Position numbers and translations under genes: made by a program. The notes under the pieces are model-generated. The model had not been told where the DNA came from. It searched no databases and saw nothing but the letters and a program-made list of their open reading frames with translations. A stretch of DNA of 64,000 nt, taken from Shinella zoogloeoides (lineage in GTDB: Bacteria > Pseudomonadota > Alphaproteobacteria > Rhizobiales > Rhizobiaceae). The DNA lies in NCBI RefSeq assembly GCF_020883495.1, contig NZ_CP086612.1, positions 124,001 to 188,000 on the forward strand, in the 5' to 3' direction. Positions within the stretch are counted from its first letter, which is position 1. Each line of letters begins with the position of its first letter. Below are positions 17,849-29,673 of this stretch, one piece after another.

Positions 17849-18769
17849 ATGACCGTTGCCGCCCATTCGCCTGTCCGACCGCTGAGAAAGCGGCTCGCCG
17901 ACGCCTCTGAACCCTATCTCTACAGCGCTCCCGCGCTGATCCTGATCATCGCGGTCATGCTGGTGCCGCTGGTGGTGGGCATCTCCTATGCGTTCCGCGA
18001 TATCCAGCTTCTCAACCCGTTCTCCGGCGGCTTCATCGGGCTGGATCATTTCCGCACGCTCGGGCAGGACGAGGCCTTCTTCCGGGCGCTGCGCAACACG
18101 CTCTGGTGGACCGGGGCCTCGGTCTTCCTGCAGTTCATCTTCGGCCTCATCCTGGCGCTCCTGCTGGACAAGCCCTTTGCCGGGCGGGGTCTTGCGCAGG
18201 CGCTCTGCTTCCTGCCCTGGGCGGTGCCGAGCTTCCTGGCCGGCCTCAACTGGGCCTGGCTGTTCAACCCGGTGATCGGCCCGCTGCCGCACTGGATGTA
18301 TGCCGCCGGCATGCTCGACGGGCCGAACAACATCCTGTCCGATCCGCATCTGGCCATGTGGGGACCGATCGTCGCCAATGTCTGGTGGGGCATTCCCTTC
18401 TTCGCGATCACGCTGCTGGCCGCGCTCCAGTCGATCCCGCGCGATCTCTACGAGGCCGCGAGCATCGACGGAGCCGGGCCGGTGCAGCGCTTCGTCTCGA
18501 TCACGCTGCCGTTCCTGGCGCCGACCATCGCCATCACCATCCTGCTGCGCACGGTCTGGATCTCCAACTTCGCCGACCTCATCGTCGTCATGACCAATGG
18601 CGGGCCGGCGGACCGGACGCAGATCGTCGCCAGCTACATCTTCACGCAGGCCTTCAAGCGGCTCGATTTCGGCTACGCCTCGGCGATCGCCCTCGTGCTG
18701 CTCGTGCTCCTGCTCGTCTATTCCATGCTGATCGTGCTGCTGCGGCAGACGATGCTCAACAAGGGGTGA
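17849..18769 (+). CDS. CUT1 ABC transporter permease (MalF-like)
   Basis: 306 residues with about six membrane helices. The coupling loop EAASIDGAGPVQRFVSITLPFLAP is the EAA motif that contacts the ATPase. The N-terminal cytoplasmic segment (~30 residues) and first helix match UgpA/MalF-type subunits. It pairs with the next gene, 4 nt downstream. Upstream, 95 nt with a strong stem-loop separate it from the binding-protein gene. Confidence 0.88.
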   Translation: MTVAAHSPVRPLRKRLADASEPYLYSAPALILIIAVMLVPLVVGISYAFRDIQLLNPFSGGFIGLDHFRTLGQDEAFFRALRNTLWWTGASVFLQFIFGLILALLLDKPFAGRGLAQALCFLPWAVPSFLAGLNWAWLFNPVIGPLPHWMYAAGMLDGPNNILSDPHLAMWGPIVANVWWGIPFFAITLLAALQSIPRDLYEAASIDGAGPVQRFVSITLPFLAPTIAITILLRTVWISNFADLIVVMTNGGPADRTQIVASYIFTQAFKRLDFGYASAIALVLLVLLLVYSMLIVLLRQTMLNKG

Positions 18770-18773
18770 GGCC

Positions 18774-19604
18774 ATGAGAAGCAAAACCGTCCTCACCGTC
18801 CTGCATCGCCTGGCGATCCTCGCCTATGTCGTCTTCGCGCTCTTCCCGCTGTTCTGGCTTCTCAAGGTGTCGGTGACGCCGAACGACCTGCTGTATAGCG
18901 AGGGCGTGCGCATGTGGCCCTCGCGCACGACCTTCGAGCATTACGCCTTCGTCATCCAGCACAGCGCGTTTCCGACCTTCTTCAAGAACAGCCTCATCGT
19001 CGCCGGCTCCACGGCGGTGACGGTGACGATCCTCGCCTCGCTCGCCGGCTACGCGCTGTCGCGCTTCCGCTTCCGGGCGAAATACTGGATCGTCGCGCTG
19101 ATGCTGATCACCCAGATGTTCCCGCTGGTCATGCTGGTGGCGCCGATCTTCAAGATGCTCTCGCCGCTCGGGCTGACGAACAGCCTCACGGGCCTCGTCC
19201 TCGTCTACACGGCCTTCAACGTGCCCTTCGCCACCTTCCTGATGCAGTCCTTCTTCGACGGCATCCCGAAGGACCTGGAGGAAGCGGCGATGATCGACGG
19301 GGCGACGCAGTTCGTCGCCTTCCGCCAGATCATCCTGCCGCTGACGCTGCCGGGCATCGCCGCGACCCTCGGCTTCGTCTTCACCGCGGCCTGGAGCGAA
19401 CTGCTCTTCGCGCTGATGCTGATTTCCGGCAACGACACGGCGACCTTCCCGGTCGGGCTTCTGACCTTCGTGTCGAAATTCTCCGTCGATTTCGGGCAAA
19501 TGATGGCGGCGGGCGTGCTCGCGCTCATCCCGGCCTGCCTCTTCTTCCTCCTCATCCAGCGCTATCTCGTGCAGGGCCTGACGGCCGGCGCGGTCAAAGG
19601 CTGA
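18774..19604 (+). CDS. CUT1 ABC transporter permease (MalG-like)
   Basis: 276 residues with about six membrane helices. The EAA loop reads EEAAMIDGATQFVAFRQIILP, and the FPLFWLLKVSVTPND segment near the N terminus is typical of MalG/UgpE subunits. It forms the channel with the preceding MalF-like protein. Start ATG at 18774 lies 4 nt after the previous stop, behind AGGCC. Confidence 0.88.
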   Translation: MRSKTVLTVLHRLAILAYVVFALFPLFWLLKVSVTPNDLLYSEGVRMWPSRTTFEHYAFVIQHSAFPTFFKNSLIVAGSTAVTVTILASLAGYALSRFRFRAKYWIVALMLITQMFPLVMLVAPIFKMLSPLGLTNSLTGLVLVYTAFNVPFATFLMQSFFDGIPKDLEEAAMIDGATQFVAFRQIILPLTLPGIAATLGFVFTAAWSELLFALMLISGNDTATFPVGLLTFVSKFSVDFGQMMAAGVLALIPACLFFLLIQRYLVQGLTAGAVKG

Positions 19605-19615
19605 AAGGCTCTCCC

Positions 19616-20683
<1,068 letters not shown>

Positions 20684-20704
20684 GCCGGCCTGCCGCTCGT
20701 TCCG

Positions 20705-21313
20705 CTATGTCGGGGTCGCCGCGCTGCGGCGGCCCTCGATGCGCTGGTCGATGACGTCGTGCATGAGGGCGATGGCCTGAGGCCGGGTTATCGCCCCGGC
20801 GTCGAGGCCGAGCCGCAGCCAGAGACCGTCGATCAGCGCGCTGATAAGAAGGGCGGTCTGGCGGGCCTCTTCCACCGGCATCAGCTCCCGGAGCGCCGAC
20901 AGCAGGTTGGAATGCATGCGGGCGTGGATGACGGCCTGGATGCGGGCGAGCTGCGCCTCGCGCGGCACCTCGGCGCAGAGCGACAGCCAGGCATGGGCGA
21001 CCGAGGGCTGGAAGAAACGCGGGTCGAAATTGGTGTCGACAATGGCGATCAGCCGCTCATAGGGCGTGCGCGCCTGCTTGAGGTTTTCGGCGACGGCGTC
21101 GCGCAGGTTGGCATTCGCCTCGCGCATGGCCTGCTCGAAAAGCTCCTGCTTGCTGCGGAAATAGTGCAGCACGATGCCCTTGGACGCGCCCGCATGGGCG
21201 GCGACCTTTTCCAGCGTCGCCCCGGCCAAGCCCTCGCGCTGAAGCACCTCGAAGGCGGCCTGCCTGAGTTCCTTGCGCCGGATATCGACCAGCTTCTTGA
21301 GTTTTCCCGCCAT
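20705..21313 (-). CDS. betI: TetR-family repressor BetI
   Basis: 202 residues. The N-terminal helix-turn-helix contains LAGATLEKVAAHAGASKGIVLHYFRSKQELF, and the C-terminal part follows the BetI ligand domain with PSVAHAWLSLCAEVPREAQ and LIDGLWLRLGLD. BetI represses choline-to-betaine genes and is relieved by choline. Here it is divergent from an orphan choline-binding protein gene across a 111-bp region with inverted repeats, so it probably controls that gene. The betaine synthesis genes betABC are not in the window. Start ATG at 21313 agrees with the conserved KLKKLVDIRRKEL opening. Confidence 0.88.
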   Translation of the reverse strand: MAGKLKKLVDIRRKELRQAAFEVLQREGLAGATLEKVAAHAGASKGIVLHYFRSKQELFEQAMREANANLRDAVAENLKQARTPYERLIAIVDTNFDPRFFQPSVAHAWLSLCAEVPREAQLARIQAVIHARMHSNLLSALRELMPVEEARQTALLISALIDGLWLRLGLDAGAITRPQAIALMHDVIDQRIEGRRSAATPT

Positions 21314-21340
21314 GGTTCCCCCGTGTTGTGCAAGGTGGAT

Positions 21341-21386
21341 ATTGACAATTTTTCCGACAAGATCAATGATTGTCCCATCGGTCAAT
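21341..21386 (+). promoter_or_regulatory. choX promoter with BetI-operator-like inverted repeats
   Basis: A consensus -35 TTGACA (21342-21347), a 17-base spacer and AATGAT (21365-21370) form a promoter toward choX. Two nested inverted repeats overlap it: ATTGAC (21341-21346) with GTCAAT (21381-21386), and GACAA (21356-21360) with TTGTC (21370-21374). An AT-rich dyad covering the promoter suits BetI binding and control of both divergent genes, but the operator is inferred. Confidence 0.55.
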
Positions 21387-21424
21387 TTTTGATCTAGTTG
21401 GATAGAAACCGGAAGGGAACGCCT

Positions 21425-22354
21425 ATGAAGCGTGTTATCGCCTGCGCCACCGCATGCCTTCTGACGATCGGCGCCGCTCATGCGGCGGAGCCGGAAAGCT
21501 GCCGGAAGGTCCGGCTCGCCGAACCGGGCTGGAACGATCTCGCCTTCACCACGGGTCTTGCACAGGCGCTGCTGCACGCCCTCGGCTACGAGACGCAGAG
21601 CGACCTGCTCGGCATCGACGTCATCTATCTCAGCCTCAAGAACAAGGACCTCGACGTCTTCCTCGGCTATTGGGACCCGGCGATGAAGACCTATTTCGCG
21701 CCCTACCAGAAGGACGGTTCCGTCGAGACGGTGACGAAGAACCTGACGGGGGCCAAATACACTTTCGCGGTTCCCGCCTATGTCTGGGAAGCGGGCGTCA
21801 AGGACTTCGCCGACCTGAAGACCCATGCCGACAAGTTCGAGAAGAAGATGTACGGCATCGAGCCCGGCTCGAACCAGCTCATGCTGGACGCCATCGCCGA
21901 TGCGTCGCTGGGGCTGGAGGGCTGGGAAGTCGTCGAATCCAGCGAGCAGGGCATGCTGGCGGAACTGGCGCGGCATATCGACATGAAGAGCTTCTTCGTG
22001 TTCCAGGGCTGGGCGCCGCATCCCATGAACAACGCCTTCGACATCCGCTACCTGACGGGCGGCGACAAGTTCTACGGGCCGGATTTCGGGGCGGCGACGG
22101 TCTCCACGCAGGTCCGCAAGGGCTATGTGGCCGAGTGCCCGAATGTCGGCCAGCTCCTGAAGAACCTGACCTTCGACATCGACTTCGAAAACCGCGGCAT
22201 GGGCTACCTGATGAATGACGGCCTGTCGCCGGAGGATGCCGGCCGCAAGGCCATCGGCGGCGACCCCGCGCGGCTCGACGCCTGGCTTGCCGGCGTGACC
22301 ACCTTCGACGGCCAGCCGGCGCTGCCCGCCGTCCGGGCGGCCCTCGGGCTGTGA
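21425..22354 (+). CDS. choX: Periplasmic choline-binding protein
   Basis: 309 residues with a signal peptide (cleavage AHA-AE). The aromatic cage of choline/betaine binders can be followed: EPGWND, GYWDP, VPAYVWE and FVFQGWAPHP supply Trp/Tyr positions corresponding to those of Sinorhizobium ChoX. It would bind choline or acetylcholine with high affinity. Start ATG at 21425 has GGAAGGGAACG upstream; an upstream TTG is less likely. Unusually, no choW or choV follows. Instead the next gene encodes an alpha/beta hydrolase overlapping by 4 nt. It must use a permease encoded elsewhere. Confidence 0.88.
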   Translation: MKRVIACATACLLTIGAAHAAEPESCRKVRLAEPGWNDLAFTTGLAQALLHALGYETQSDLLGIDVIYLSLKNKDLDVFLGYWDPAMKTYFAPYQKDGSVETVTKNLTGAKYTFAVPAYVWEAGVKDFADLKTHADKFEKKMYGIEPGSNQLMLDAIADASLGLEGWEVVESSEQGMLAELARHIDMKSFFVFQGWAPHPMNNAFDIRYLTGGDKFYGPDFGAATVSTQVRKGYVAECPNVGQLLKNLTFDIDFENRGMGYLMNDGLSPEDAGRKAIGGDPARLDAWLAGVTTFDGQPALPAVRAALGL

Positions 22355-23169
22355 GCCGGCAGGGCATGCAGGCCGGCTGGAACGATCGCAAGCGTTTCCT
22401 GCCGGCGGGCGACGGACGGCTCGCCTATATCGACGGCGGCGACGGCGCGGCCGCGCCGCTGTTCCTGCTGCACGGCTATACCGACAGCAGCCGGAGCTGG
22501 TCGCTGATCGAGCCGCATCTTGCCGGCTGGCGGCTGGTGATGCCGGACCTGCCGGGACATGGCCTTTCGGCGCCCGCGCCGCGGCCCGCCGTGGAAGCCT
22601 TCGCCGACGATGTCGTACGGCTGGCGGATGCGCTCGGCATCGAGCGCTTCGCCGTCGCCGGCCATTCCATGGGCGCGGCCACGGCGCTTGCGCTCGCCGC
22701 GCGTCACGGCGGGCGGATCACGGCGCTCGCCAGCATTTGCGGCAGCCTGCAGCCGGGCCGGCTCGCGCTCGGCGCGGACATTCGGGCGCTGGCCGATCCG
22801 ATCGATCCGCAAGGCCCGTTCCTGCGTGAATGGCACCGATGCGCGCTGCCGGTGGATGCGGATTTCATCGGCTGGATGGCGCGGGAGGCGGCCGCCATGC
22901 CGGCCGCCGTCTGGTGCGCGCTCTGCGACATGCTGGAGGCCATCGACCTGCGCCGCGCCGCAGGCGAAATCGCCGCGCCGGTCCTGCTGCTGGCGGGCGA
23001 GAAGGACGTGCTGTTCGGCGCGTCGCACCGGGCGGCGCTGCGCGCGGCCCTGCCGCGGGCCGAGGCGGAAACCCTTGCCGGCCACAGCCACAACCCGCAT
23101 TGGGAAACGCCCGCCCGCGTGGCCGCGTCGCTGCTGTCTTTCTTCAGCCGGCACGCCTCGGAACGATAA
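22351..23169 (+). CDS. Alpha/beta-hydrolase fold protein
   Basis: 272 residues. FLLHGYTDSSRSW gives the oxyanion HG motif, VAGHSMGAA the nucleophile Ser, GEKDVLFG the likely Asp, and AGHSHNPHWE the catalytic His, so the triad is complete. There is no signal peptide. The GTG at 22351 overlaps the choX stop by 4 nt; an ATG at 22366 is an alternative start. Tight coupling to choX suggests action on an imported choline derivative, for example a choline ester, but this is inference from context only. It is convergent with the epimerase gene. Confidence 0.8.
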   Translation: MSRQGMQAGWNDRKRFLPAGDGRLAYIDGGDGAAAPLFLLHGYTDSSRSWSLIEPHLAGWRLVMPDLPGHGLSAPAPRPAVEAFADDVVRLADALGIERFAVAGHSMGAATALALAARHGGRITALASICGSLQPGRLALGADIRALADPIDPQGPFLREWHRCALPVDADFIGWMAREAAAMPAAVWCALCDMLEAIDLRRAAGEIAAPVLLLAGEKDVLFGASHRAALRAALPRAEAETLAGHSHNPHWETPARVAASLLSFFSRHASER

Positions 23170-23175
23170 CGCCCT

Positions 23176-23577
23176 CTAGGCCTGTTCGAACTCCACCAGC
23201 GCGCCGTGGAAATCCTTGGGGTGGGCGAAGAGCACGGGCTTGCCGTGCGCGCCGATCTTCGGCGTGCCGTCGCCGAGGATGCGTGCGCCCGTGGCCCGCA
23301 CGGTCTCGGCCGCCGCCGTTATGTCCGCCACCTCGAAGCAGAGATGGTGGATGCCGCCGGCCGGGTTCTTTTCGAGGAAGGCGGCGATGGGCGAGGCTTC
23401 GCCGAGCGGGTGGAGAAGCTCGATCTTGGTGTTCGGCAGTTCCACGAAGACGACGGTGACGCCGTGTTCCGGCAGGTCCTGCGGGGCGGAGACCTTTGCG
23501 CCCAGTTCGGCATAGCGATCTGCGGCCGCCGCAAGGTCGGGCACGGCGATGGCGACGTGGTTGAGTGCTCCGAGCAT
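23176..23577 (-). CDS. mce: Methylmalonyl-CoA epimerase
   Basis: 133 residues of the vicinal-oxygen-chelate fold. It opens LNHVAIAVPDL with the first metal His and continues with a second metal segment GIHHLCFEV and a Glu-containing end HGALVEFEQ. It interconverts (S)- and (R)-methylmalonyl-CoA between propionyl-CoA carboxylase and the mutase. It lies 8 nt downstream of the mutase gene in the same operon and completes the pathway propionyl-CoA to succinyl-CoA. Confidence 0.93.
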   Translation of the reverse strand: MLGALNHVAIAVPDLAAAADRYAELGAKVSAPQDLPEHGVTVVFVELPNTKIELLHPLGEASPIAAFLEKNPAGGIHHLCFEVADITAAAETVRATGARILGDGTPKIGAHGKPVLFAHPKDFHGALVEFEQA

Positions 23578-23585
23578 GGTCTCTC

Positions 23586-25711
23586 CTACTGGTTTCTGAT
23601 CCGGCCGTCGACGAGGTCGAGCACGGCATTGGCCGCGTCGAGCACATTGGTGCCGGGGCCGAAGACGGCGGAAACGCCGTTTTCCAGGAGGAAGTCGTAA
23701 TCCTGCCGCGGGATGACGCCGCCGACGACCACGATGACCTCATTTGCCCCGCGCTCGCGCAGCGCCTTGACGAGGGCCGGGGCCAGCGTCTTGTGCCCGG
23801 CGGCGAGCGAGGACATGCCGACGACCTCGACCTTGCGTGCGACGGCAAGGTCCGCCGCTTCCTCCGGCGTCTGGAAGAGCGGGCCAACGGTGACTTCGAA
23901 GCCGAGATCGCCGAAGCCGGAGGCGATGACCTTGGCGCCCCGGTCGTGGCCGTCCTGGCCGAGCTTGGCGACCATGATGCTCGGTTTTGCGGCGCGCGCG
24001 GCGATGCGGCCGGCCAGCGTCCTGTATTCCGGGTCGTCGCCATAGGCGGGGCCGTAGATATCGCCCACGACCTCCGGCACGGCGGTATGGTCGCCGAAGG
24101 CGTGGCGCATGGCGTCGGAAATCTCGCCCACCGTGGCGCGCGCCCGGGCCGCCGCGACGGCGGCTTCCAGCAGGTTGCCCTCGCCGGTCTTCGCGACGGT
24201 TTCCAGCGCGGCGAGCGCATCGGCCACCGCCCTGCCGTCACGCCGGCGGCGGATATCCTCCAGCCGCCTGATCTGCGCGGCGCGCACAGCGGAATTGTCG
24301 ATTTCCAGAATGTCGATCGGCTGCTCGTCTTCCAGCCGGTACTTGTTGACGCCGACGATCACCTCGTCGCCGCGGTCCACGGCGGCCTGCCGGCGCGTGG
24401 CGGCCTCCTCGATCAGCCGCTTGGGCAGGCCCTCGATGACGGCCTTCGTCATGCCGCCCATCGCCTCGACCTCTTCGATCAGCGCCCAGGCCTTTTCCGC
24501 CAGTTCATGGGTGAGGCTTTCGACATAGTAGGAGCCGGCGAGCGGATCGACCACCTTGGTCACGCCCGTCTCGTGCTGGAGTATGAGCTGGGTGTTGCGG
24601 GCGATGCGGGCGGAAAATTCCGTGGGAAGCGCGATGGCCTCGTCGAAGGAATTGGTGTGCAGCGACTGCGTGCCGCCGAGCGCCGCCGACATGGCCTCGA
24701 AGGCGGTGCGCACGATGTTGTTGTAGGGGTCCTGTTCCTGAAGCGAGACGCCCGAGGTCTGGCAATGGGTGCGCAGCATGCGGGAGGACGCCTTCTTCGG
24801 CTGGAACTCATCCATCACGCGATCCCACAGCAGGCGCGCGGCGCGCAGCTTGGCCGCCTCCATGAAGAAGTTCATGCCGATGGCGAAGAAGAAGGAGAGG
24901 CGGCCGGCGAAGTCGTCGACGCCGAGGCCCTTGTTGATCGCGGCGCGGACATATTCGCGCCCGTCGGCGATGGTGAAGGCAAGCTCCTGCACCAGCGTCG
25001 CCCCGGCCTCCTGCATATGGTAGCCGGAGATCGAGATGGAGTTGAACTTCGGCATCTCGCGCGCCGTGTAGTCGATGATGTCGGCGACGATCCGCATCGA
25101 GGGTTCGGGCGGGTAGATATAGGTGTTGCGGACCATGAACTCCTTGAGGATGTCGTTCTGGATGGTCCCGGACAGGTTTTCGCGCGGCACGCCCTGCTCC
25201 TCGCCGGCGACGATGAAGCTGGCGAGGATGGGGATCACCGCGCCGTTCATCGTCATGGAGACGGAAACCTTCTCCAGCGGGATGTTGGAGAAGAGAATCT
25301 TCATGTCCTCCACGCTGTCGATGGCCACCCCGGCCTTGCCGACATCGCCGACGACGCGCGGGTGGTCGCTGTCATAGCCGCGATGGGTGGCAAGGTCGAA
25401 GGCGACGGAAACGCCCTGCTGGCCGGCGGCGAGCGCCTTGCGGTAGAAGGCGTTCGACGCCTCGGCCGTGGAGAAGCCGGCATATTGGCGGATCGTCCAG
25501 GGGCGGCCGGCATACATGGTGGCGCGCGGGCCGCGCACGAAGGGCGCAAAGCCCGGCAGCGCGCCGAGATGGCCGATGCCGGCAAGGTCGTCCCCGGTAT
25601 AGACGGGCTTGACCGCGATGCCCTCGGGCGTCTGCCAGTTAAGCGTTTCCGGCGCGGCGCGCAGTTCCTTTTCCGCCAGCGCTTCCCAGTCTTTCAGCGT
25701 CTTGTCGGCCA

Positions 25712-25715
<4 letters not shown>
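23586..25715 (-). CDS. scpA: Methylmalonyl-CoA mutase (cobalamin-dependent)
   Basis: 709 residues, the standard length for the homodimer-type large subunit. The N-terminal TIM barrel includes [20 protein letters not shown], and the C-terminal B12 domain has the lower-ligand motif [11 protein letters not shown] (DxHxxG). It isomerises (R)-methylmalonyl-CoA to succinyl-CoA with adenosylcobalamin. ATG at 25715 overlaps the pccA stop by 4 nt; a second ATG follows at once at 25712. It is the penultimate gene of the propionate operon. The btuBFCD system elsewhere in the window would supply its cofactor. Confidence 0.95.
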
Positions 25716-27703
<1,988 letters not shown>

Positions 27704-27728
27704 CAGGTGTCTTCCCGTCCCGGTCTCT

Positions 27729-28019
27729 TCAATCTTTGTATTTCTTCTCGTAGGGCATCAGCAGGATGGCCGAGGCGGTCGCGGCTCCCCCGAACAGCGC
27801 GGCGAAAGGCACGACGAGCAGCAGCACCGGCACCACGGGGTTCGCCGCCATCGCGATGCGCGTGCCGATGCCGCCGAGGTCGAACAGGATGACGGCGGCG
27901 GCGGTCGCCGCGCCGATCGCGCTGCCAATAAGCGCGTTGAGCATCATGAAGCGCAGCATGCGCCAATGGTCCCTGCGCGCCTCCTCGGGCGTCAGCTCCG
28001 GCTTTTCCATTCGCCTCAT
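27729..28019 (-). CDS. Small two-helix membrane protein of unknown function
   Basis: 96 residues. A charged N terminus ([17 protein letters not shown]) precedes two hydrophobic segments, about residues 24-48 and 58-86, with a Gly/Ala-rich [11 protein letters not shown] stretch, and the tail is charged (YEKKYKD). I do not recognise a function. The start ATG at 28019 overlaps the pccB stop by 4 nt and the stop is 25 nt before pccA, so it is cotranscribed between the two carboxylase subunits. ATG at 28010 is an alternative. Similar small proteins are seen between pccB and pccA in other alphaproteobacteria to my knowledge, but their role is not defined. Confidence 0.8.
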   Translation of the reverse strand: MRRMEKPELTPEEARRDHWRMLRFMMLNALIGSAIGAATAAAVILFDLGGIGTRIAMAANPVVPVLLLVVPFAALFGGAATASAILLMPYEKKYKD

Positions 28020-29548
28020 AGCGGTATCGTGTCGTGCTTCTTCCAGCGCGTCTCGACCTCTTTGCCCCGCAGCGAGGCGAAGGCGCGGGCGATGCGGCGG
28101 CGCGAGGAATGCGGCATGATCACCTCGTCGATGAAACCGCGCTCGGCGGCGACGAAGGGATTGGCGAAGCGCTCCTCGTATTCCTTCGTGCGCGCGGCGA
28201 TCTTCTCCGGGTCGCCGAGTTCCGAGCGGTAGAGGATTTCCGCCGCGCCCTTTGCGCCCATCACGGCGATTTCGGCGGTGGGCCAGGCATAGTTGATATC
28301 CGCGCCGATATGTTTCGAGGCCATGACGTCATAGGCCCCGCCATAGGCCTTGCGCGTGATCAGCGTCACCATGGGCACGGTCGCCTCGCTATAGGCGAAG
28401 AGCAGCTTGGCGCCATGTTTGATGACGCCGCCATATTCCTGTGCCGTGCCCGGCAGGAAGCCCGGCACGTCGACCAGCGTGAGGATCGGGATGGAGAAGG
28501 CGTCGCAGAAGCGCACGAAGCGGGCGGCCTTGCGCGAACTGTCGATGTCGAGGCAGCCGGCCAGCACCATCGGCTGGTTGGCGACGACGCCCACCGTCTC
28601 GCCCTCGATGCGGATGAAGCCGGTGACGATGTTCTTCGCGAAAGCCTCCTGGATCTCGAAGAAATCGCCCTCGTCGGCAATCGCCGCGATCAGTTCCTTC
28701 ATGTCGTAGGGCTTGGTGGAACTGTCGGGGATCAGCGTGTCCAGCCGCTCCTCGAGGCGCGCCGGGTCGTCGTGGAAGGGGCGCAGCGGCGGCTTCTGGC
28801 GGTTGTTGAGCGGCAGGAAGTCGAAGAGCGCGCGCACCTGCTCCAGCGCCTCGATGTCGTTCTCGTAGGCCCCGTCGGCGACGGAGGATTTTTGCGTATG
28901 CGTGCGCGCGCCGCCCAGTTCCTCGGCGGTGACGATCTCGTTGGTGACGGTCTTCACCACGTCCGGGCCGGTGACGAACATGTAGGATGAATCGCGCACC
29001 ATGAAGATGAAATCGGTCATGGCCGGCGAATAGACCGCCCCGCCCGCACAGGGGCCCATGATGACGGAAATCTGCGGGATGACGCCGGAAGCCTCGGCAT
29101 TGCGGCGGAAGACTTCTGCGTAACCGGCGAGCGAATCGACCCCCTCCTGGATGCGCGCGCCGCCCGAATCGTTGAGGCCGATGACCGGTGCGCCGTTGCG
29201 CACGGCCATGTCCATGATCTTGCAGATCTTCTTGGCATGTGTCTCGGAGAGCGAGCCGCCGAGCACGGTGAAGTCCTGGGAGAAGACATAGACCTGCCGG
29301 CCGTTGATCGTGCCCCAGCCGGTCACCACGCCGTCGCCGGCCACCTTCTGTTCGGCCATGCCGAATTCCGTCGCCCGGTGGGTGACATAGGTGTCGTATT
29401 CCTCGAAGGAGCCTTCGTCGAGCAGCACGTCGAGGCGCTCGCGCGCGGTCAGCTTGCCCTTGGCGTGCTGGGCGTCGATGCGGCGCTGGCCGCCGCCGAG
29501 CCGTGCCGCCTGCCGGCGGGCTTCGAGTTGTTCGAGAATTGCGTGCAT
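28016..29548 (-). CDS. pccB: Propionyl-CoA carboxylase beta subunit (carboxyltransferase)
   Basis: 510 residues, the usual PccB length. N-terminal crotonase-like half with [22 protein letters not shown] and [13 protein letters not shown]; the C-terminal half has [22 protein letters not shown] and [18 protein letters not shown], the acyl-CoA and biotin pocket segments. It transfers CO2 from biotin to propionyl-CoA. ATG at 29548 starts the conserved MHAILEQLE; an upstream in-frame start would run into the divergent control region. First gene of the propionate operon, divergent from pccR. Confidence 0.95.
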   Translation of the reverse strand: MHAILEQLEARRQAARLGGGQRRIDAQHAKGKLTARERLDVLLDEGSFEEYDTYVTHRATEFGMAEQKVAGDGVVTGWGTINGRQVYVFSQDFTVLGGSLSETHAKKICKIMDMAVRNGAPVIGLNDSGGARIQEGVDSLAGYAEVFRRNAEASGVIPQISVIMGPCAGGAVYSPAMTDFIFMVRDSSYMFVTGPDVVKTVTNEIVTAEELGGARTHTQKSSVADGAYENDIEALEQVRALFDFLPLNNRQKPPLRPFHDDPARLEERLDTLIPDSSTKPYDMKELIAAIADEGDFFEIQEAFAKNIVTGFIRIEGETVGVVANQPMVLAGCLDIDSSRKAARFVRFCDAFSIPILTLVDVPGFLPGTAQEYGGVIKHGAKLLFAYSEATVPMVTLITRKAYGGAYDVMASKHIGADINYAWPTAEIAVMGAKGAAEILYRSELGDPEKIAARTKEYEERFANPFVAAERGFIDEVIMPHSSRRRIARAFASLRGKEVETRWKKHDTIPL

Positions 29549-29643
29549 GGTGTCCGTCCGTTGTGCGCGGGTATCGATCCTGCTTAAGGCCGATGCCGGC
29601 AAAAATGAACGCTTGATCGGGTGGACATGCAAGCGTTACACTT

Positions 29644-29672
29644 TTTGCAAATTAACTTTGCAAAGTTGCAAA
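29644..29672. promoter_or_regulatory. PccR-type operator: TTTGCAAA repeats
   Basis: TTTGCAAA occurs at 29644-29651 and 29657-29664, and a third copy with one mismatch (GTTGCAAA) at 29665-29672. Repeated TTTGCAAA is the motif reported for PccR, the short-chain-acyl-CoA regulator of propionyl-CoA carboxylase genes. The cluster ends one base before the pccR start codon (29674), so binding should also block pccR expression, while pccB begins about 96 nt away on the other side. Confidence 0.75.
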
Positions 29673-29673
29673 T

